DNA from: Sva-07 sp963728195
GTDB lineage: Bacteria > Actinomycetota > Acidimicrobiia > Acidimicrobiales > Ilumatobacteraceae
Length of the DNA stretch: 64,000 nucleotides
Assembly: GCA_963728195.1 (NCBI GenBank)
Contig: CAVSIX010000013.1
Span: 1 to 64,000 of the forward strand
Direction: 5' to 3'
Shown: positions 24,063-32,386 of the stretch, piece after piece
How the letters are laid out: every line of letters begins with the position of its first letter
How positions within the stretch are numbered: position 1 is the stretch's first letter
The notes under the pieces: model-generated
Databases searched by the model: none
Told to the model about the DNA's origin: nothing
The model's input: the letters and a program-made list of their open reading frames with translations, nothing else
Program-made: the position numbers and the translations under genes

Positions 24063-25346
24063 TCACCCGTGTGCGTCGAGTTCACCGAGGAGTTCGAGCA
24101 CCACGTGCAGCAGCACGTTGGCACCGGCTTCGATGTCCGTGCCCTCGGTGAACTCCGCGATGTTGTGGCTCAGTCCGTTGACGCTCGGCGTGAACACCAT
24201 CGCGGTCGGACAGATCCGTGCGAGCATCTGGGCATCGTGGCCGGCCCCGCTCGGCATGCGCCTGGTCGAGTGACCCAGACGTCGAGCAGTCGCCTCGACG
24301 AGATCGACCATCGCCGTGTCGAACTCGACCGGCTCGAACCGGGCGAGCGACGTCGTCGTGATCGTGACCCCCTCGGCCTCGGCGAGTTCGCCGAGGAACC
24401 TCGTCAGCCGTGCCTCGGCCTCTCGCAGGACGAGGTCGTCGGTGTTGCGCAGGTCGACGGTCATCACCACCCGGGCAGGCACCACGTTGACCAGGTTCGG
24501 GTACACGTCGATCCGACCGACGGTGCCGACCTGGTCGGCTCCGAGGTGCCGCGTGAGGTCACGGACGTAGGTTGCGATCGCTGCCGCGCAGTAGGCCGGA
24601 TCGTGTCGCAGACGCATCGGTGTGGTGCCGGCGTGGGCCGACTGGCCGACGATGACGATCTCGGTCCACGAGATGCCCTGCACTCCCTCGACGACCCCGA
24701 TCGTCACGCCCTCGGCCTCGAGCACGGGGCCCTGTTCGATGTGGAGCTCGACGTAGGCGTGGGGCGCTGCCGCTGTCGGGCACGGGGTCGACCCGGCATA
24801 GCCGATCCGTTCGAGCTCGTCGCCGAGGCGCGCGCCGTCGTCGGCGGCGACGATGTCGAGCGCCTGCTCGAGTGGCAGGCCGCCGACGAACACCAGGCTG
24901 CCGAGCATGTCGGGAGCGAACCGGGCACCCTCCTCGTCGGTGAAGAACGCCACCTGGAACGCACGGTCGGTCACCAGGGCCGCCTGCTCCAGCGTTTCGA
25001 CGATCTCGAGGCCGGCCAGCACGCCCAGATTGCCGTCGAAGCGCCCGCCGGTACCGACGGTGTCGATGTGCGAACCGACCATCACCGGGGCGAGCGAGGG
25101 GTCACTGCCGGCACGTGTCGCCACGACGTTGCCGATGGCGTCGATGACCACGTCGAGGCCGAGGTCGTGCATCCACGCCACGACGAGGTCACGACCGGCG
25201 CGATCCTCGTCGGTCAGTGCCAGCCGGGCGTTTCCCCATTCGCCGTTCGGGCCGTCGATCCGGCCGATGCCGCCGAGCTCGTCGAGACGGGCGAGCAGGC
25301 GCTCGATGTCGATCTCGATGTGGGCGGTGCCGGTGGATCGGCCCAC
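24063..25346 (-). CDS. Zn-dependent M20 hydrolase (N-carbamoyl-L-amino acid / allantoate amidohydrolase type)
   Basis: A 427-residue M20-family amidase that removes carbamoyl groups from ureido compounds. Metal-binding landmarks: GSHIDTVGTGGRFDGNLGVLAGLEI (His and Asp), FFTDEEGARF (Glu-Glu), ELHIEQGPVLE (His), and SGAGHDAQM near the C-terminus (His). The dimerisation lid segment QSAHAGTTPMRLRHDP is typical of the carbamoylase and beta-ureidopropionase group. The start is GTG 25346, one nt after the creatininase stop, so the two are an operon. With the amidohydrolase and transporter on the other strand this suggests a ureide, hydantoin or pyrimidine breakdown route. Confidence 0.92.
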   Translation of the reverse strand: MGRSTGTAHIEIDIERLLARLDELGGIGRIDGPNGEWGNARLALTDEDRAGRDLVVAWMHDLGLDVVIDAIGNVVATRAGSDPSLAPVMVGSHIDTVGTGGRFDGNLGVLAGLEIVETLEQAALVTDRAFQVAFFTDEEGARFAPDMLGSLVFVGGLPLEQALDIVAADDGARLGDELERIGYAGSTPCPTAAAPHAYVELHIEQGPVLEAEGVTIGVVEGVQGISWTEIVIVGQSAHAGTTPMRLRHDPAYCAAAIATYVRDLTRHLGADQVGTVGRIDVYPNLVNVVPARVVMTVDLRNTDDLVLREAEARLTRFLGELAEAEGVTITTTSLARFEPVEFDTAMVDLVEATARRLGHSTRRMPSGAGHDAQMLARICPTAMVFTPSVNGLSHNIAEFTEGTDIEAGANVLLHVVLELLGELDAHG

Positions 25347-25347
25347 C

Positions 25348-26130
25348 TCAGCGCCCCGGCAGTTCGAATCGGGCCACTTCGCCGAGCGCTTCACAGAAGG
25401 CGTCGACCGCCTGCGAGACGAGCTGTTCACCGCGCTCCGGTGTTGCCGGTGTCGGGTCGCCGATGTGGCCGTCGGGGCCGAAATCGTCGGACAACCAGCC
25501 GAAGCCGACAGGGCCGCCGAAGCGCACGTAGCGGTTCGCCGCCAGCTGCTCGGGCACGTTGCGGGTCGCAGTCGACATGTCGACGAGATGCGGTGCGAGG
25601 TGCAGCATGATCGAGGTCTCGTCGGTGCCACCGTGGATGCCCATCCCCAGTTCGTCGGGCGCCGACACGCCGCCCTGATCCGGGGGCACACCGGGGTGGG
25701 CGAGGAACGTCATCAGCCCGTGGGCGAGGCGGATCTCCCGGTTCGCCACCCCGACGAGCGCCGAGTTGCCGCCATGGCCGTTGAAGAACACCAGTTTGCG
25801 CGCCGCCGTGGTGGCCACACAACGGCCGATGTCGTCGAGCACAGCGAGCAGCGTCGTGGCCGACAGCCAGATCGTCCCCGACGACCAGGCGTGCTCGTTC
25901 GACTTCGTGTAGGCGAGCGGCGGCAGCAACCACACGTCGAGGTCGTCACCGACGCGATCGACGGCCGTCTGTGACACACGATCGGCGATCAGGAGGTCGG
26001 TGTTGAACGGCAGGTGCGGCCCATGCTGCTCGACGGCGCCCAGCGGTTGGACGAAGATGCTGCGCTCGGTGACCAGCCGGGCGACGTCGGGCGCCCGGAG
26101 ATCGGCCAGGTTGCGGGTAACGGAAGCCAC
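25348..26130 (-). CDS. creatininase family amidohydrolase
   Basis: A 260-residue creatininase-fold protein that hydrolyses cyclic amides such as creatinine. Metal motifs: GAVEQHGPHLPFNTDLLIAD (Glu and His ligands near residue 33, Asp near 43), FFNGHGGNSAL near 115 and GTDETSIML (Glu) near 168. Members also act on other formamides and in mycofactocin maturation (MftE), but no mycofactocin genes are seen here. The start is the GTG at 26130, with a TAACGT box 6 nt upstream. It is followed at one nt by the M20 hydrolase, suggesting successive amide-bond hydrolyses. Confidence 0.9.
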   Translation of the reverse strand: MASVTRNLADLRAPDVARLVTERSIFVQPLGAVEQHGPHLPFNTDLLIADRVSQTAVDRVGDDLDVWLLPPLAYTKSNEHAWSSGTIWLSATTLLAVLDDIGRCVATTAARKLVFFNGHGGNSALVGVANREIRLAHGLMTFLAHPGVPPDQGGVSAPDELGMGIHGGTDETSIMLHLAPHLVDMSTATRNVPEQLAANRYVRFGGPVGFGWLSDDFGPDGHIGDPTPATPERGEQLVSQAVDAFCEALGEVARFELPGR

Positions 26131-26136
26131 ACCGGC

Positions 26137-26142
26137 ACGTTA
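26137..26142 (-). promoter_or_regulatory. -10 box TAACGT for the creatininase-hydrolase operon
   Basis: TAACGT on the minus strand is followed by 6 nt and then the GTG at 26130, giving a nearly leaderless transcript. Confidence 0.45.
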
Positions 26143-26164
26143 CGCCTCCGACATCGAACTGCGA

Positions 26165-26170
26165 GATACT
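26165..26170 (+). promoter_or_regulatory. -10 box GATACT for the PYROXD2-like gene
   Basis: GATACT is followed by 6 nt and then the GTG at 26177. It is paired back to back with the creatininase promoter in a 46-nt gap. Confidence 0.4.
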
Positions 26171-26176
26171 GACGCC

Positions 26177-27751
26177 GTGACGTCTGCGCCCGCTGCCGGT
26201 TCCGCTCCTGGCGGGTCTCCTACGGATTTCGACGCCATCGTGATCGGTGCCGGGCACAACGGCCTGGTCACCGCCGCCTATCTCGCTCGGGCCGGCATGT
26301 CGACCCTGCTCGTCGAAGCGCGCGCCGAGGTCGGCGGCACCGCGGCGAGCGAACGATTCGCCGGGGTCACGGTGAACATCTGCAACTGCGACCACCTGAC
26401 GTTCCGCACCACCCCGGTGATCGAGGAACTCGGCTTGCGCGCACTGGGCCTGGAGTACATCGACCTCGAACCGGCCCAGCACAACTTCTCGTGGACCAGC
26501 GCCGCCGAGGGGAAGGGCTGGTCGCACCACCACGATCTCGAGGCCACGCTCGACGACATCGGACGCCACTTCCCCACCCAGGTCGACGGATACCGGCGCT
26601 ACGTCGCCGCTGCCGCCCCGTCGGTGCGCATGATCTTCGAAGCGGCCGCCGAGCCGCCGACGGTCGCCGGCCTCACCCGACTCGCCCTTCGGCGCCGGTT
26701 CCGTGGTGCTGCGACGCTGATGCGCTGGTCGAGGCGCAGCGCCGGCGACGTCCTGCGCTCGTTCTTCGACGACGACGCGGTCCTCGGCCCGGCTGCGGTG
26801 ACCGGGCCGATGGTGTGGGGGATCTCACCGGAAACACCGGGCAGCGGTCTCGGCGCCTTGACGCACGCCATGCGCCACGTCGGCAAGGTGGGCCGTCCCG
26901 TCGGGGGCAGCGGTCAGGTTCCCGCCACGCTGCTCGCTGCGTTCGAGGCCGCCGGTGGCACGTTGCGCACCAAGAGCCCGGTCGACACGATCATGTGCTC
27001 GGGCGAGTGCGTCAGCGGCATCGCGCTCGCGGACGGCACGGAGATCACCGCACCGATCGTCGTGTCGGCCTGCAATCCCCACGACACGTTCCTGCGTTGG
27101 TTGAAGCATCCGCCCGCGGCGGCGAGCAACCTGGTGCGGCGGTGGCGTGACGTCCGCCACGACGAGGGCTACGAGTCCAAGATCGATGCCGTACTCTCGG
27201 CGCCTCCGGTGCTGCGGGGGTTCGACCGGCCGCTCGGGCCGACCTCGGCGATCGGGCCGGGCCTCGCCGAGATCGACCGCGGTGCGACGATGATGTCGGA
27301 GGGACGAATTCTCGACCGGCCGGGCCTGTTGGTCAACGTGCCCAGCCTGATCGACCCGACGATCGCCCCCGCCGGCCGTCACGTGCTGTCGCTCGAGGCG
27401 CTGTACACGCCGTTCGGTTTCACCGGAGGATGGGCCGAGCCGACCGAGCCATGGCGGTGGCTCGAAGCGTTCGCCGAACTGTGTGAGCCCGGCTTCCTCG
27501 ACTCGATCGTCGACTGGCGGGCGATGACGCCGGACGTCTACGAGCGCGACTTCCATCTCCCGGCGGGACACGCGACCAGCTTCGCCGGCGGGCCGCTCGC
27601 CGCCTTTCGCAATGCGAACCCCGAGCTCACGCGCTACGAGACGGCCGTCGACGGCCTCTACCTCACCGGTGCAGCCACGTTCCCGGGCGCCGGGGTGTGG
27701 GGTGCGAGCGGGCGCAACTGCGCCACCGTGATCCTCGAACAACGCTCCTGA
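26177..27751 (+). CDS. FAD-dependent oxidoreductase, PYROXD2/phytoene-dehydrogenase-like
   Basis: A 524-residue flavoprotein. The dinucleotide-binding motif is VIGAGHNGLVTAAYLARAG near residue 22, followed by VEARAEVGGTAASE. The second FAD contact is in the C-terminal YLTGAATFPGAGVWGASGRN. The middle part (GSGQVPATLLAAFEAAGGTLRTKSPV) fits the phytoene desaturase-like superfamily. The GAGHNGL form is typical of the PYROXD2 group rather than of true carotenoid desaturases, and no other carotenoid gene is nearby. The substrate is unknown. It diverges from the creatininase operon, and the start is GTG 26177. Confidence 0.88.
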   Translation: MTSAPAAGSAPGGSPTDFDAIVIGAGHNGLVTAAYLARAGMSTLLVEARAEVGGTAASERFAGVTVNICNCDHLTFRTTPVIEELGLRALGLEYIDLEPAQHNFSWTSAAEGKGWSHHHDLEATLDDIGRHFPTQVDGYRRYVAAAAPSVRMIFEAAAEPPTVAGLTRLALRRRFRGAATLMRWSRRSAGDVLRSFFDDDAVLGPAAVTGPMVWGISPETPGSGLGALTHAMRHVGKVGRPVGGSGQVPATLLAAFEAAGGTLRTKSPVDTIMCSGECVSGIALADGTEITAPIVVSACNPHDTFLRWLKHPPAAASNLVRRWRDVRHDEGYESKIDAVLSAPPVLRGFDRPLGPTSAIGPGLAEIDRGATMMSEGRILDRPGLLVNVPSLIDPTIAPAGRHVLSLEALYTPFGFTGGWAEPTEPWRWLEAFAELCEPGFLDSIVDWRAMTPDVYERDFHLPAGHATSFAGGPLAAFRNANPELTRYETAVDGLYLTGAATFPGAGVWGASGRNCATVILEQRS

Positions 27752-27767
27752 TCACCCGGTCGCCCGG

Positions 27768-27814
27768 TTCTCGTGAACATTCCCGCCTCTGAGAGGTGAC
27801 GTTGCTCACGAGTT
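27768..27814. repeat. intergenic palindrome C (TTCTCGTGAAC end), degenerate
   Basis: A 47-nt element starting TTCTCGTGAAC. Its outer arms CTCGTGA (27770-27776) and TCACGAG (27806-27812) pair over 7 bp. The left end is identical to palindromes D and E near 56.7 and 58.0 kb, while the centre and right arm have diverged. It follows the PYROXD2-like stop. Confidence 0.55.
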
Positions 27815-27853
27815 GGGGTGGAATGCTGCGGTCAGGCGCAGGGTTGACATCCC

Positions 27854-27859
27854 TAGACT
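27854..27859 (+). promoter_or_regulatory. -10 box TAGACT for the M50 protease gene
   Basis: TAGACT lies about 40 nt before the ATG at 27901. In between is a clear AAAGGAG (27882-27888), so this gene, unlike many neighbours, appears to have a normal 5' leader and ribosome site. Confidence 0.35.
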
Positions 27860-27900
27860 CTCCCCAACAGGTGTTCGCTCGAAAGGAGCACTCCCCCGCC

Positions 27901-28980
27901 ATGACCCCCGGTTCGATCCGCCTCGGCACCTACGCCGGCATCCCCGTGCGAGCGCACTGGAGCATGGCGATCGTCGCCGTGTGGTTCGGCGTGCTGTTGA
28001 CGGCCGACCTCGGCCTGGTCGGCGGCATCGTCGCCACGGTCGCATTCTTCGCCTCGATCCTCGCTCACGAGTTCGGTCACGCCATGGTGGCGCGCCACTA
28101 CGGCGTGCGCACCGAGTCGATCGACCTGTGGGCTCTGGGCGGCGTCGCCCGCCTCGATCGCGAGTCACCCAGCCCACGCGCCGACGGTCTGATCGCCGTC
28201 GCCGGACCGGCGGTCAGCCTGCTGATCGGTCTCGCCGCATTCGGCGCCGGCATGGCACTCCAGTCGACGGTGCTGATCTGGGTCGGCTTCGTCAACGGTG
28301 CCCTGGCGGTGTTCAACATGCTTCCCGGATCCCCGCTCGACGGCGGCCGGGTGCTGCGCGCCGTCCGCTGGTGGCGCACGGGCAACAAGTACCGGGCGAT
28401 GCGTGACGCCGGCAACGCCGGTCGCGTGCTCGGCTGGGGCATGGTCGGCGTCGGGTTCGCGCTGATGCTCAACGGCCAGTTCGGCGTGTTCATCATGGTC
28501 ACCGGGCTGTTCGTCGCCCTCAATGCGCGAGCCGAGATCATGACGTCCTACGTCGCCGAGCAGCTCGACGGCGTCAAGGTCCGTGACGTCACGTTCTTCG
28601 GGATCGCACAGGCGGGCACCGACATGGACGCCGACTCGATGATCGACCAGCGCCAACGTCTCGGCGCGGCCGGCGCAGTGGCGGTCGTCGGCGACGACGG
28701 GGAACTCGACGGGCTCGTGCTCGAGGACCAGCTGTGGGCCGTGCCCTCCGACCGTCGCCCGATGGTGATGCTCACCCAGCTGATGGTGCCGTTCCACAAC
28801 CTTGCCAAGGCCTCGCTCGACGAGGACCTCGCCACCGTGCTCCCCCGCCTCGACCCGCTGCGGCCGATCGTCACCGTGTGGAACGACGGCAAACTGCTGG
28901 GCATCGTGCATCCCAAGCGGTTGCAGGAGCGCCTCGAACAGGCTCGAACCCGCGCGTTCCCGAACGCCCGGACCGTCTGA
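27901..28980 (+). CDS. M50 family site-2 protease-like metalloprotease
   Basis: A 359-residue membrane zinc protease. HEFGH (LAHEFGHAM near residue 60) supplies two metal ligands and the catalytic Glu. The second ligand motif is NMLPGSPLDGGRVLRA near 140, with the LDGGR form typical of SpoIVFB-like enzymes. Four to six hydrophobic segments surround these motifs. The last 120 residues, where many relatives carry a CBS pair, look like a degenerate CBS module (AVAVVGDDGELDGLVLEDQLW). Site-2 proteases cut transmembrane regulators, and no partner anti-sigma factor is adjacent. The start is ATG 27901 with AAAGGAG upstream. Confidence 0.92.
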   Translation: MTPGSIRLGTYAGIPVRAHWSMAIVAVWFGVLLTADLGLVGGIVATVAFFASILAHEFGHAMVARHYGVRTESIDLWALGGVARLDRESPSPRADGLIAVAGPAVSLLIGLAAFGAGMALQSTVLIWVGFVNGALAVFNMLPGSPLDGGRVLRAVRWWRTGNKYRAMRDAGNAGRVLGWGMVGVGFALMLNGQFGVFIMVTGLFVALNARAEIMTSYVAEQLDGVKVRDVTFFGIAQAGTDMDADSMIDQRQRLGAAGAVAVVGDDGELDGLVLEDQLWAVPSDRRPMVMLTQLMVPFHNLAKASLDEDLATVLPRLDPLRPIVTVWNDGKLLGIVHPKRLQERLEQARTRAFPNARTV

Positions 28981-29010
28981 TCCGGGGGCGGATCGTCGGT
29001 CCCGTCGTGG

Positions 29011-29508
29011 TCAGGCGTCCTTGACCGACCAGTCGCGCTTGGCGACGGGGTCCTGGTCGCTCCACGGGAAGTTGATCCACAGGTCGGTCCGCTTCCAGAT
29101 GTAATCGCACTTGACGACCGAGTGCGACTTCTCGTAGAGCACGCCGGTGCGCACGTCGGCCACCTTGCCCTCGACGAATTCCTGCACCGAACGCAACGTG
29201 TGCCCGGTGTCGGCGACGTCGTCGACGATCAGGATGCGGGCGTGGGACACGTCGACGAAGTCGGGCGCCGGCGGCAGGATGCGCGGCACCTCCAGACGCT
29301 CGTCGACGCCGGTGTAGAACTCGACGTTCATCGTGTAGACGTTCTTGACCGACAGTGCGTAGCCGATCGCGCCGCCGATCAGCAGGCCACCACGGGCGAT
29401 TGCGAGCACCATGTCGGGCTCGTAACCGTCGTCGGCGACCATCTGGGCCAACGCCCTCGACGCCGTGCCGAAAACGTCCCAGGTCATGATCTCGCGCTCG
29501 TCAGACAT
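29011..29508 (-). CDS. phosphoribosyltransferase (xanthine-guanine type)
   Basis: A 165-residue type I PRTase fold that transfers a base to PRPP. The PRPP-binding signature is ARILIVDDVADTGHTL near residue 91, and the LAIARGGLLIGGAIGYAL loop is near 35. The final WINFPWSDQDPV resembles the end of Gpt-like proteins. It therefore probably salvages guanine, xanthine or hypoxanthine. It lies next to the xanthine dehydrogenase operon on the same strand but has its own TAGGTT box 8 nt before the ATG, so it may be separately transcribed. It is convergent with the M50 gene. Confidence 0.88.
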   Translation of the reverse strand: MSDEREIMTWDVFGTASRALAQMVADDGYEPDMVLAIARGGLLIGGAIGYALSVKNVYTMNVEFYTGVDERLEVPRILPPAPDFVDVSHARILIVDDVADTGHTLRSVQEFVEGKVADVRTGVLYEKSHSVVKCDYIWKRTDLWINFPWSDQDPVAKRDWSVKDA

Positions 29509-29516
29509 GCTCTCGG

Positions 29517-29522
29517 AACCTA
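29517..29522 (-). promoter_or_regulatory. -10 box TAGGTT for the phosphoribosyltransferase
   Basis: TAGGTT on the minus strand is followed by 8 nt and then the ATG at 29508, indicating a leaderless or near-leaderless transcript separate from the upstream xdh operon. Confidence 0.45.
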
Positions 29523-29573
29523 GCCGCAGAACGTGTCGACACCGGTTGCAATCGCAGCCGCGGTGCGACCACG

Positions 29574-31898
29574 TCACAGGCAGATGTCGGCGGGGCGGAC
29601 GGGGACGCGGTCGAGGGGCTTGCCGACGCCGTCCACCTGGCGCAGGGCATCGCGGATCGCCGCCACGACGGCCGGAGTCGACGAGATGCACGGCGGCTCG
29701 CCGACACCCTTTGCCCCCAGCGGGGCGTGCGGATCGGGCTCCTCGATCAGCGTGGCCACGACCTCGGGCATGTCGAGGAACGTCGGAAGCAGGTAATCGG
29801 TGAAGTTGCCGTTGCGGATCACGCCGTCGATCTGCACGATCTCCTCCATCACGGCGAGCCCGAGCCCCTGGGCGATCCCTCCTTCGATCTGGCCGAGCAC
29901 CGACAACGGATTCAGCGCCCGACCGACGTCCTGGGCCGTCGCGATCTGGACGACCTTGACCAACCCCAGCTCCGGATCGACGTCGACGACCGCCCGATGG
30001 GCGACGAACGCGAAGGCGGTGTGGCAGTTGCCCTGGCCGTTCTCGTCGAGTTCCTCGGTCGCGGGATGCCGGTACTCGACCGTCTCGTCGATCACGACAC
30101 CGGTCGTCGCCTCGGCGATCGACATGCGCCAACCCGACACCGTGTCGACGACGTCGGTGCCGTCGACGGCGAGGCGGAGCGCGTCGACACCGTGCATCCG
30201 ACCGAGATGCTCGAACAGCCGCTCGCGGACCGTGCGGCACGCTGCGTCGACGGCGCCGCCACTCATCCACGTCTGGCGCGACGCCGACGTCGAGCCGGCC
30301 GAGCCCACCTGGGTGTCGATGCGATCGAGCCGCACCTCGTCGACGCCGAGGATCGTGCGGGCGATCTGCGGGGCGATCGTCACGAAGCCCTGGCCGACCT
30401 CGGACGTCGCGAACTTGAGGGTGGCGACCCCGTCAGCGAGGCGGCAGCGCGCCGTCGAGTAGTCGTCGAACCCCTCGGAGTACATCAGGTTCTTGATGGC
30501 GACGCCCCAGCCGATGCCGCGCACGATGTCGCGACGGTCGGCAGTGCGCCCGGCACCGCCTGGCAAGCGCATGACGTCGAGCGATCCGTCGTCCATCGGC
30601 AGGCCCCCGACGGGAGTGTCCGGCAACGCCAGCGCGGCGGTGTCGCGGATGCAGCGCTCGACCGGGGCGACGTTCATCACGCGCTGGCCGGTGATCAGCC
30701 GGTCGCCGGTACGCATCGCGTTGCGCAGTCGGATGTCGACGGGATCGAGGCCGCATGCGGCCGCCAGCTTGTCCATCTGCGACTCGTGGGCGAAGCACGC
30801 CTGCACCACGCCGAACCCTCGCATCGCTCCACACGGCAGGTGGTTCGTGCGCACTGCGTATCCGTCGACGACGGCGTTCGCGCATCGGTAGGGGCCCTGC
30901 GTGTGGGTGACGGCGTTGATCAGCACCGCCGACGACGTCGACGCATAGGCACCACCGTCGAACACCATCCGCGACTCGATCTTGACGATCTCACCGTCGG
31001 CGGTGGCGTGATGGCGCATCCAGATCGTTGCCGGGTGGCGATGGACGTGACCGAGGAAGCTCTCCGCACGGCTGTAGGCGATGCGGACCGGGCGGCCGAG
31101 GCGCAGCGCGAGCAGGCACGTGTGCACCTGCAGGCTGATGTCCTCACGTGCCCCGAACGCCCCGCCGACACCGCCGAGCACGAGGCGGACCGAGTGGACG
31201 GGCAGATCCAGGCAGGCCGCGATCTGTGCGCGATCCTCGTGCAGCCACTGCGTGGCGACGTGCAGCTCCACGCCCTTGCCACCGGGATCGGGCACCGCCA
31301 GTGCTGCTTCGAGACCGAGGAACGCCTGGTCCTGCATGCCGATCTCGTAGGTGCCCTCGACGACGACGTCCCCGGTCACCGACGGGTCGCCGCACACGAT
31401 GCGCTGGTGACGGATCAGGTTGCCGTCGGGATGGATCGGCGGATGGCTGCCGTCGATCGCCCGCTCCGGGTCGAGCAACGGCTCGAGCACCTCGTAGTGC
31501 ACGACGATCGCTGCGAGCGCACGACGACATGTCTCGGGGTGGTCGGCGGCGACGGCAGCGATCGGTTCGCCGACGTAGCGGACCACGTCGGAGGCGAACA
31601 CCGGCTGATCGTGGGCGATCAGGCCGTATTCCATCGTGCCGGGCACGTCCGCGGCGGTGATCACCGTCTCGACGCCGTCGATCTTCCACGCGTCACCCAC
31701 GTCGATCGACACGATGCGTGCATGTGGGTGCGGTGAGCGCAGCGTGGCACCCCACAGGCAGCCGTCGGCGGACAGGTCGGAGGAGAACTCGAACGTGCCC
31801 TGCACCTTGGCGATGCCGTCGGGACGTGTGGGCGACGTGCCGATCGTGCCCGGCCGCGAGGATCGGGCCGGCGTCGTCACCTGCTCGACGACGCTCAC
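29574..31898 (-). CDS. xanthine dehydrogenase family, molybdopterin-binding subunit
   Basis: A 774-residue large subunit of the xanthine dehydrogenase/oxidase family, which binds molybdopterin cytosine dinucleotide and hydroxylates purines or related heterocycles. Landmarks: GIAKVQGTFEFSSDL, YVGEPIAAVAADH, GGVGGAFGAREDISLQ (cofactor binding), NHLPCGAMRGFGVVQ, and near the C-terminus LGAKGVGEPPCISSTPAV with the catalytic Glu. The start is GTG 31898, overlapping the stop of the Fe-S subunit (GTGA). The order FAD subunit, Fe-S subunit, Mo subunit fits bacterial xdh/puc operons. The substrate is probably xanthine or hypoxanthine, although other N-heterocycles are possible. Confidence 0.92.
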   Translation of the reverse strand: MSVVEQVTTPARSSRPGTIGTSPTRPDGIAKVQGTFEFSSDLSADGCLWGATLRSPHPHARIVSIDVGDAWKIDGVETVITAADVPGTMEYGLIAHDQPVFASDVVRYVGEPIAAVAADHPETCRRALAAIVVHYEVLEPLLDPERAIDGSHPPIHPDGNLIRHQRIVCGDPSVTGDVVVEGTYEIGMQDQAFLGLEAALAVPDPGGKGVELHVATQWLHEDRAQIAACLDLPVHSVRLVLGGVGGAFGAREDISLQVHTCLLALRLGRPVRIAYSRAESFLGHVHRHPATIWMRHHATADGEIVKIESRMVFDGGAYASTSSAVLINAVTHTQGPYRCANAVVDGYAVRTNHLPCGAMRGFGVVQACFAHESQMDKLAAACGLDPVDIRLRNAMRTGDRLITGQRVMNVAPVERCIRDTAALALPDTPVGGLPMDDGSLDVMRLPGGAGRTADRRDIVRGIGWGVAIKNLMYSEGFDDYSTARCRLADGVATLKFATSEVGQGFVTIAPQIARTILGVDEVRLDRIDTQVGSAGSTSASRQTWMSGGAVDAACRTVRERLFEHLGRMHGVDALRLAVDGTDVVDTVSGWRMSIAEATTGVVIDETVEYRHPATEELDENGQGNCHTAFAFVAHRAVVDVDPELGLVKVVQIATAQDVGRALNPLSVLGQIEGGIAQGLGLAVMEEIVQIDGVIRNGNFTDYLLPTFLDMPEVVATLIEEPDPHAPLGAKGVGEPPCISSTPAVVAAIRDALRQVDGVGKPLDRVPVRPADICL

Positions 31899-32386
31899 GA
31901 CGGCTCACCGCCGCGCTGCACCGCCACCTGCTGCACGGCATCGATGATCCGGCCGTAGCCCGTGCAGCGACAGACGTTGCCGGCGAGCTCTTCGCGGATC
32001 TGGGTCTCGGTCGGCGACGGCACCCGTTCGAGCAGGTCGTGTGCGGCCATGATCAGCCCCGGCGTGCAGAAACCGCACTGCACCGCTCCGGCCTGCACGA
32101 AGGCTGCCTGCACGTCGCTCGGGGAGCCGGTCGGAGCGACACCTTCGATCGTGACGATCGGCTGGCCTACTGCGGAGGCTGCCATCACCAGACACGAGCA
32201 CACGAGCACGTCGTCGACCATCACGCTGCACGACCCGCATTCGCCCTGTTCACATGCACCCTTCGCGCCGAGCAATCCGAGGCGGTCGCGGAGCACATCG
32301 AGCAGGCTCTCACCCAGCCACGAGTCCTGGACGTCGCGGTCCTCGCCGTTGACGTGCAGTCGGTAGTGGTCGCTGTCGTGGGTCAT
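31895..32386 (-). CDS. xanthine dehydrogenase family, 2Fe-2S subunit
   Basis: A 163-residue protein with two [2Fe-2S] centres. The N-terminal plant-ferredoxin-like centre is CEQGECGSC near residue 44 plus a fourth Cys in VLVCSCLVMA. The C-terminal four-helix centre has CGFCTPG near 103 and CRCTGYGRII near 137. It carries electrons from the Mo site to FAD. The ATG at 32386 overlaps the stop of the FAD subunit (ATGA), and its own stop overlaps the large-subunit GTG. All key cysteines are present. Confidence 0.94.
   Translation of the reverse strand: MTHDSDHYRLHVNGEDRDVQDSWLGESLLDVLRDRLGLLGAKGACEQGECGSCSVMVDDVLVCSCLVMAASAVGQPIVTIEGVAPTGSPSDVQAAFVQAGAVQCGFCTPGLIMAAHDLLERVPSPTETQIREELAGNVCRCTGYGRIIDAVQQVAVQRGGEPS

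Noticed and set aside
28979..28994. GATCCG-GGGG-CGGATC inverted repeat between the M50 and phosphoribosyltransferase genes
   Set aside because: Six-bp arms are too short to separate a terminator from chance in such GC-rich DNA.
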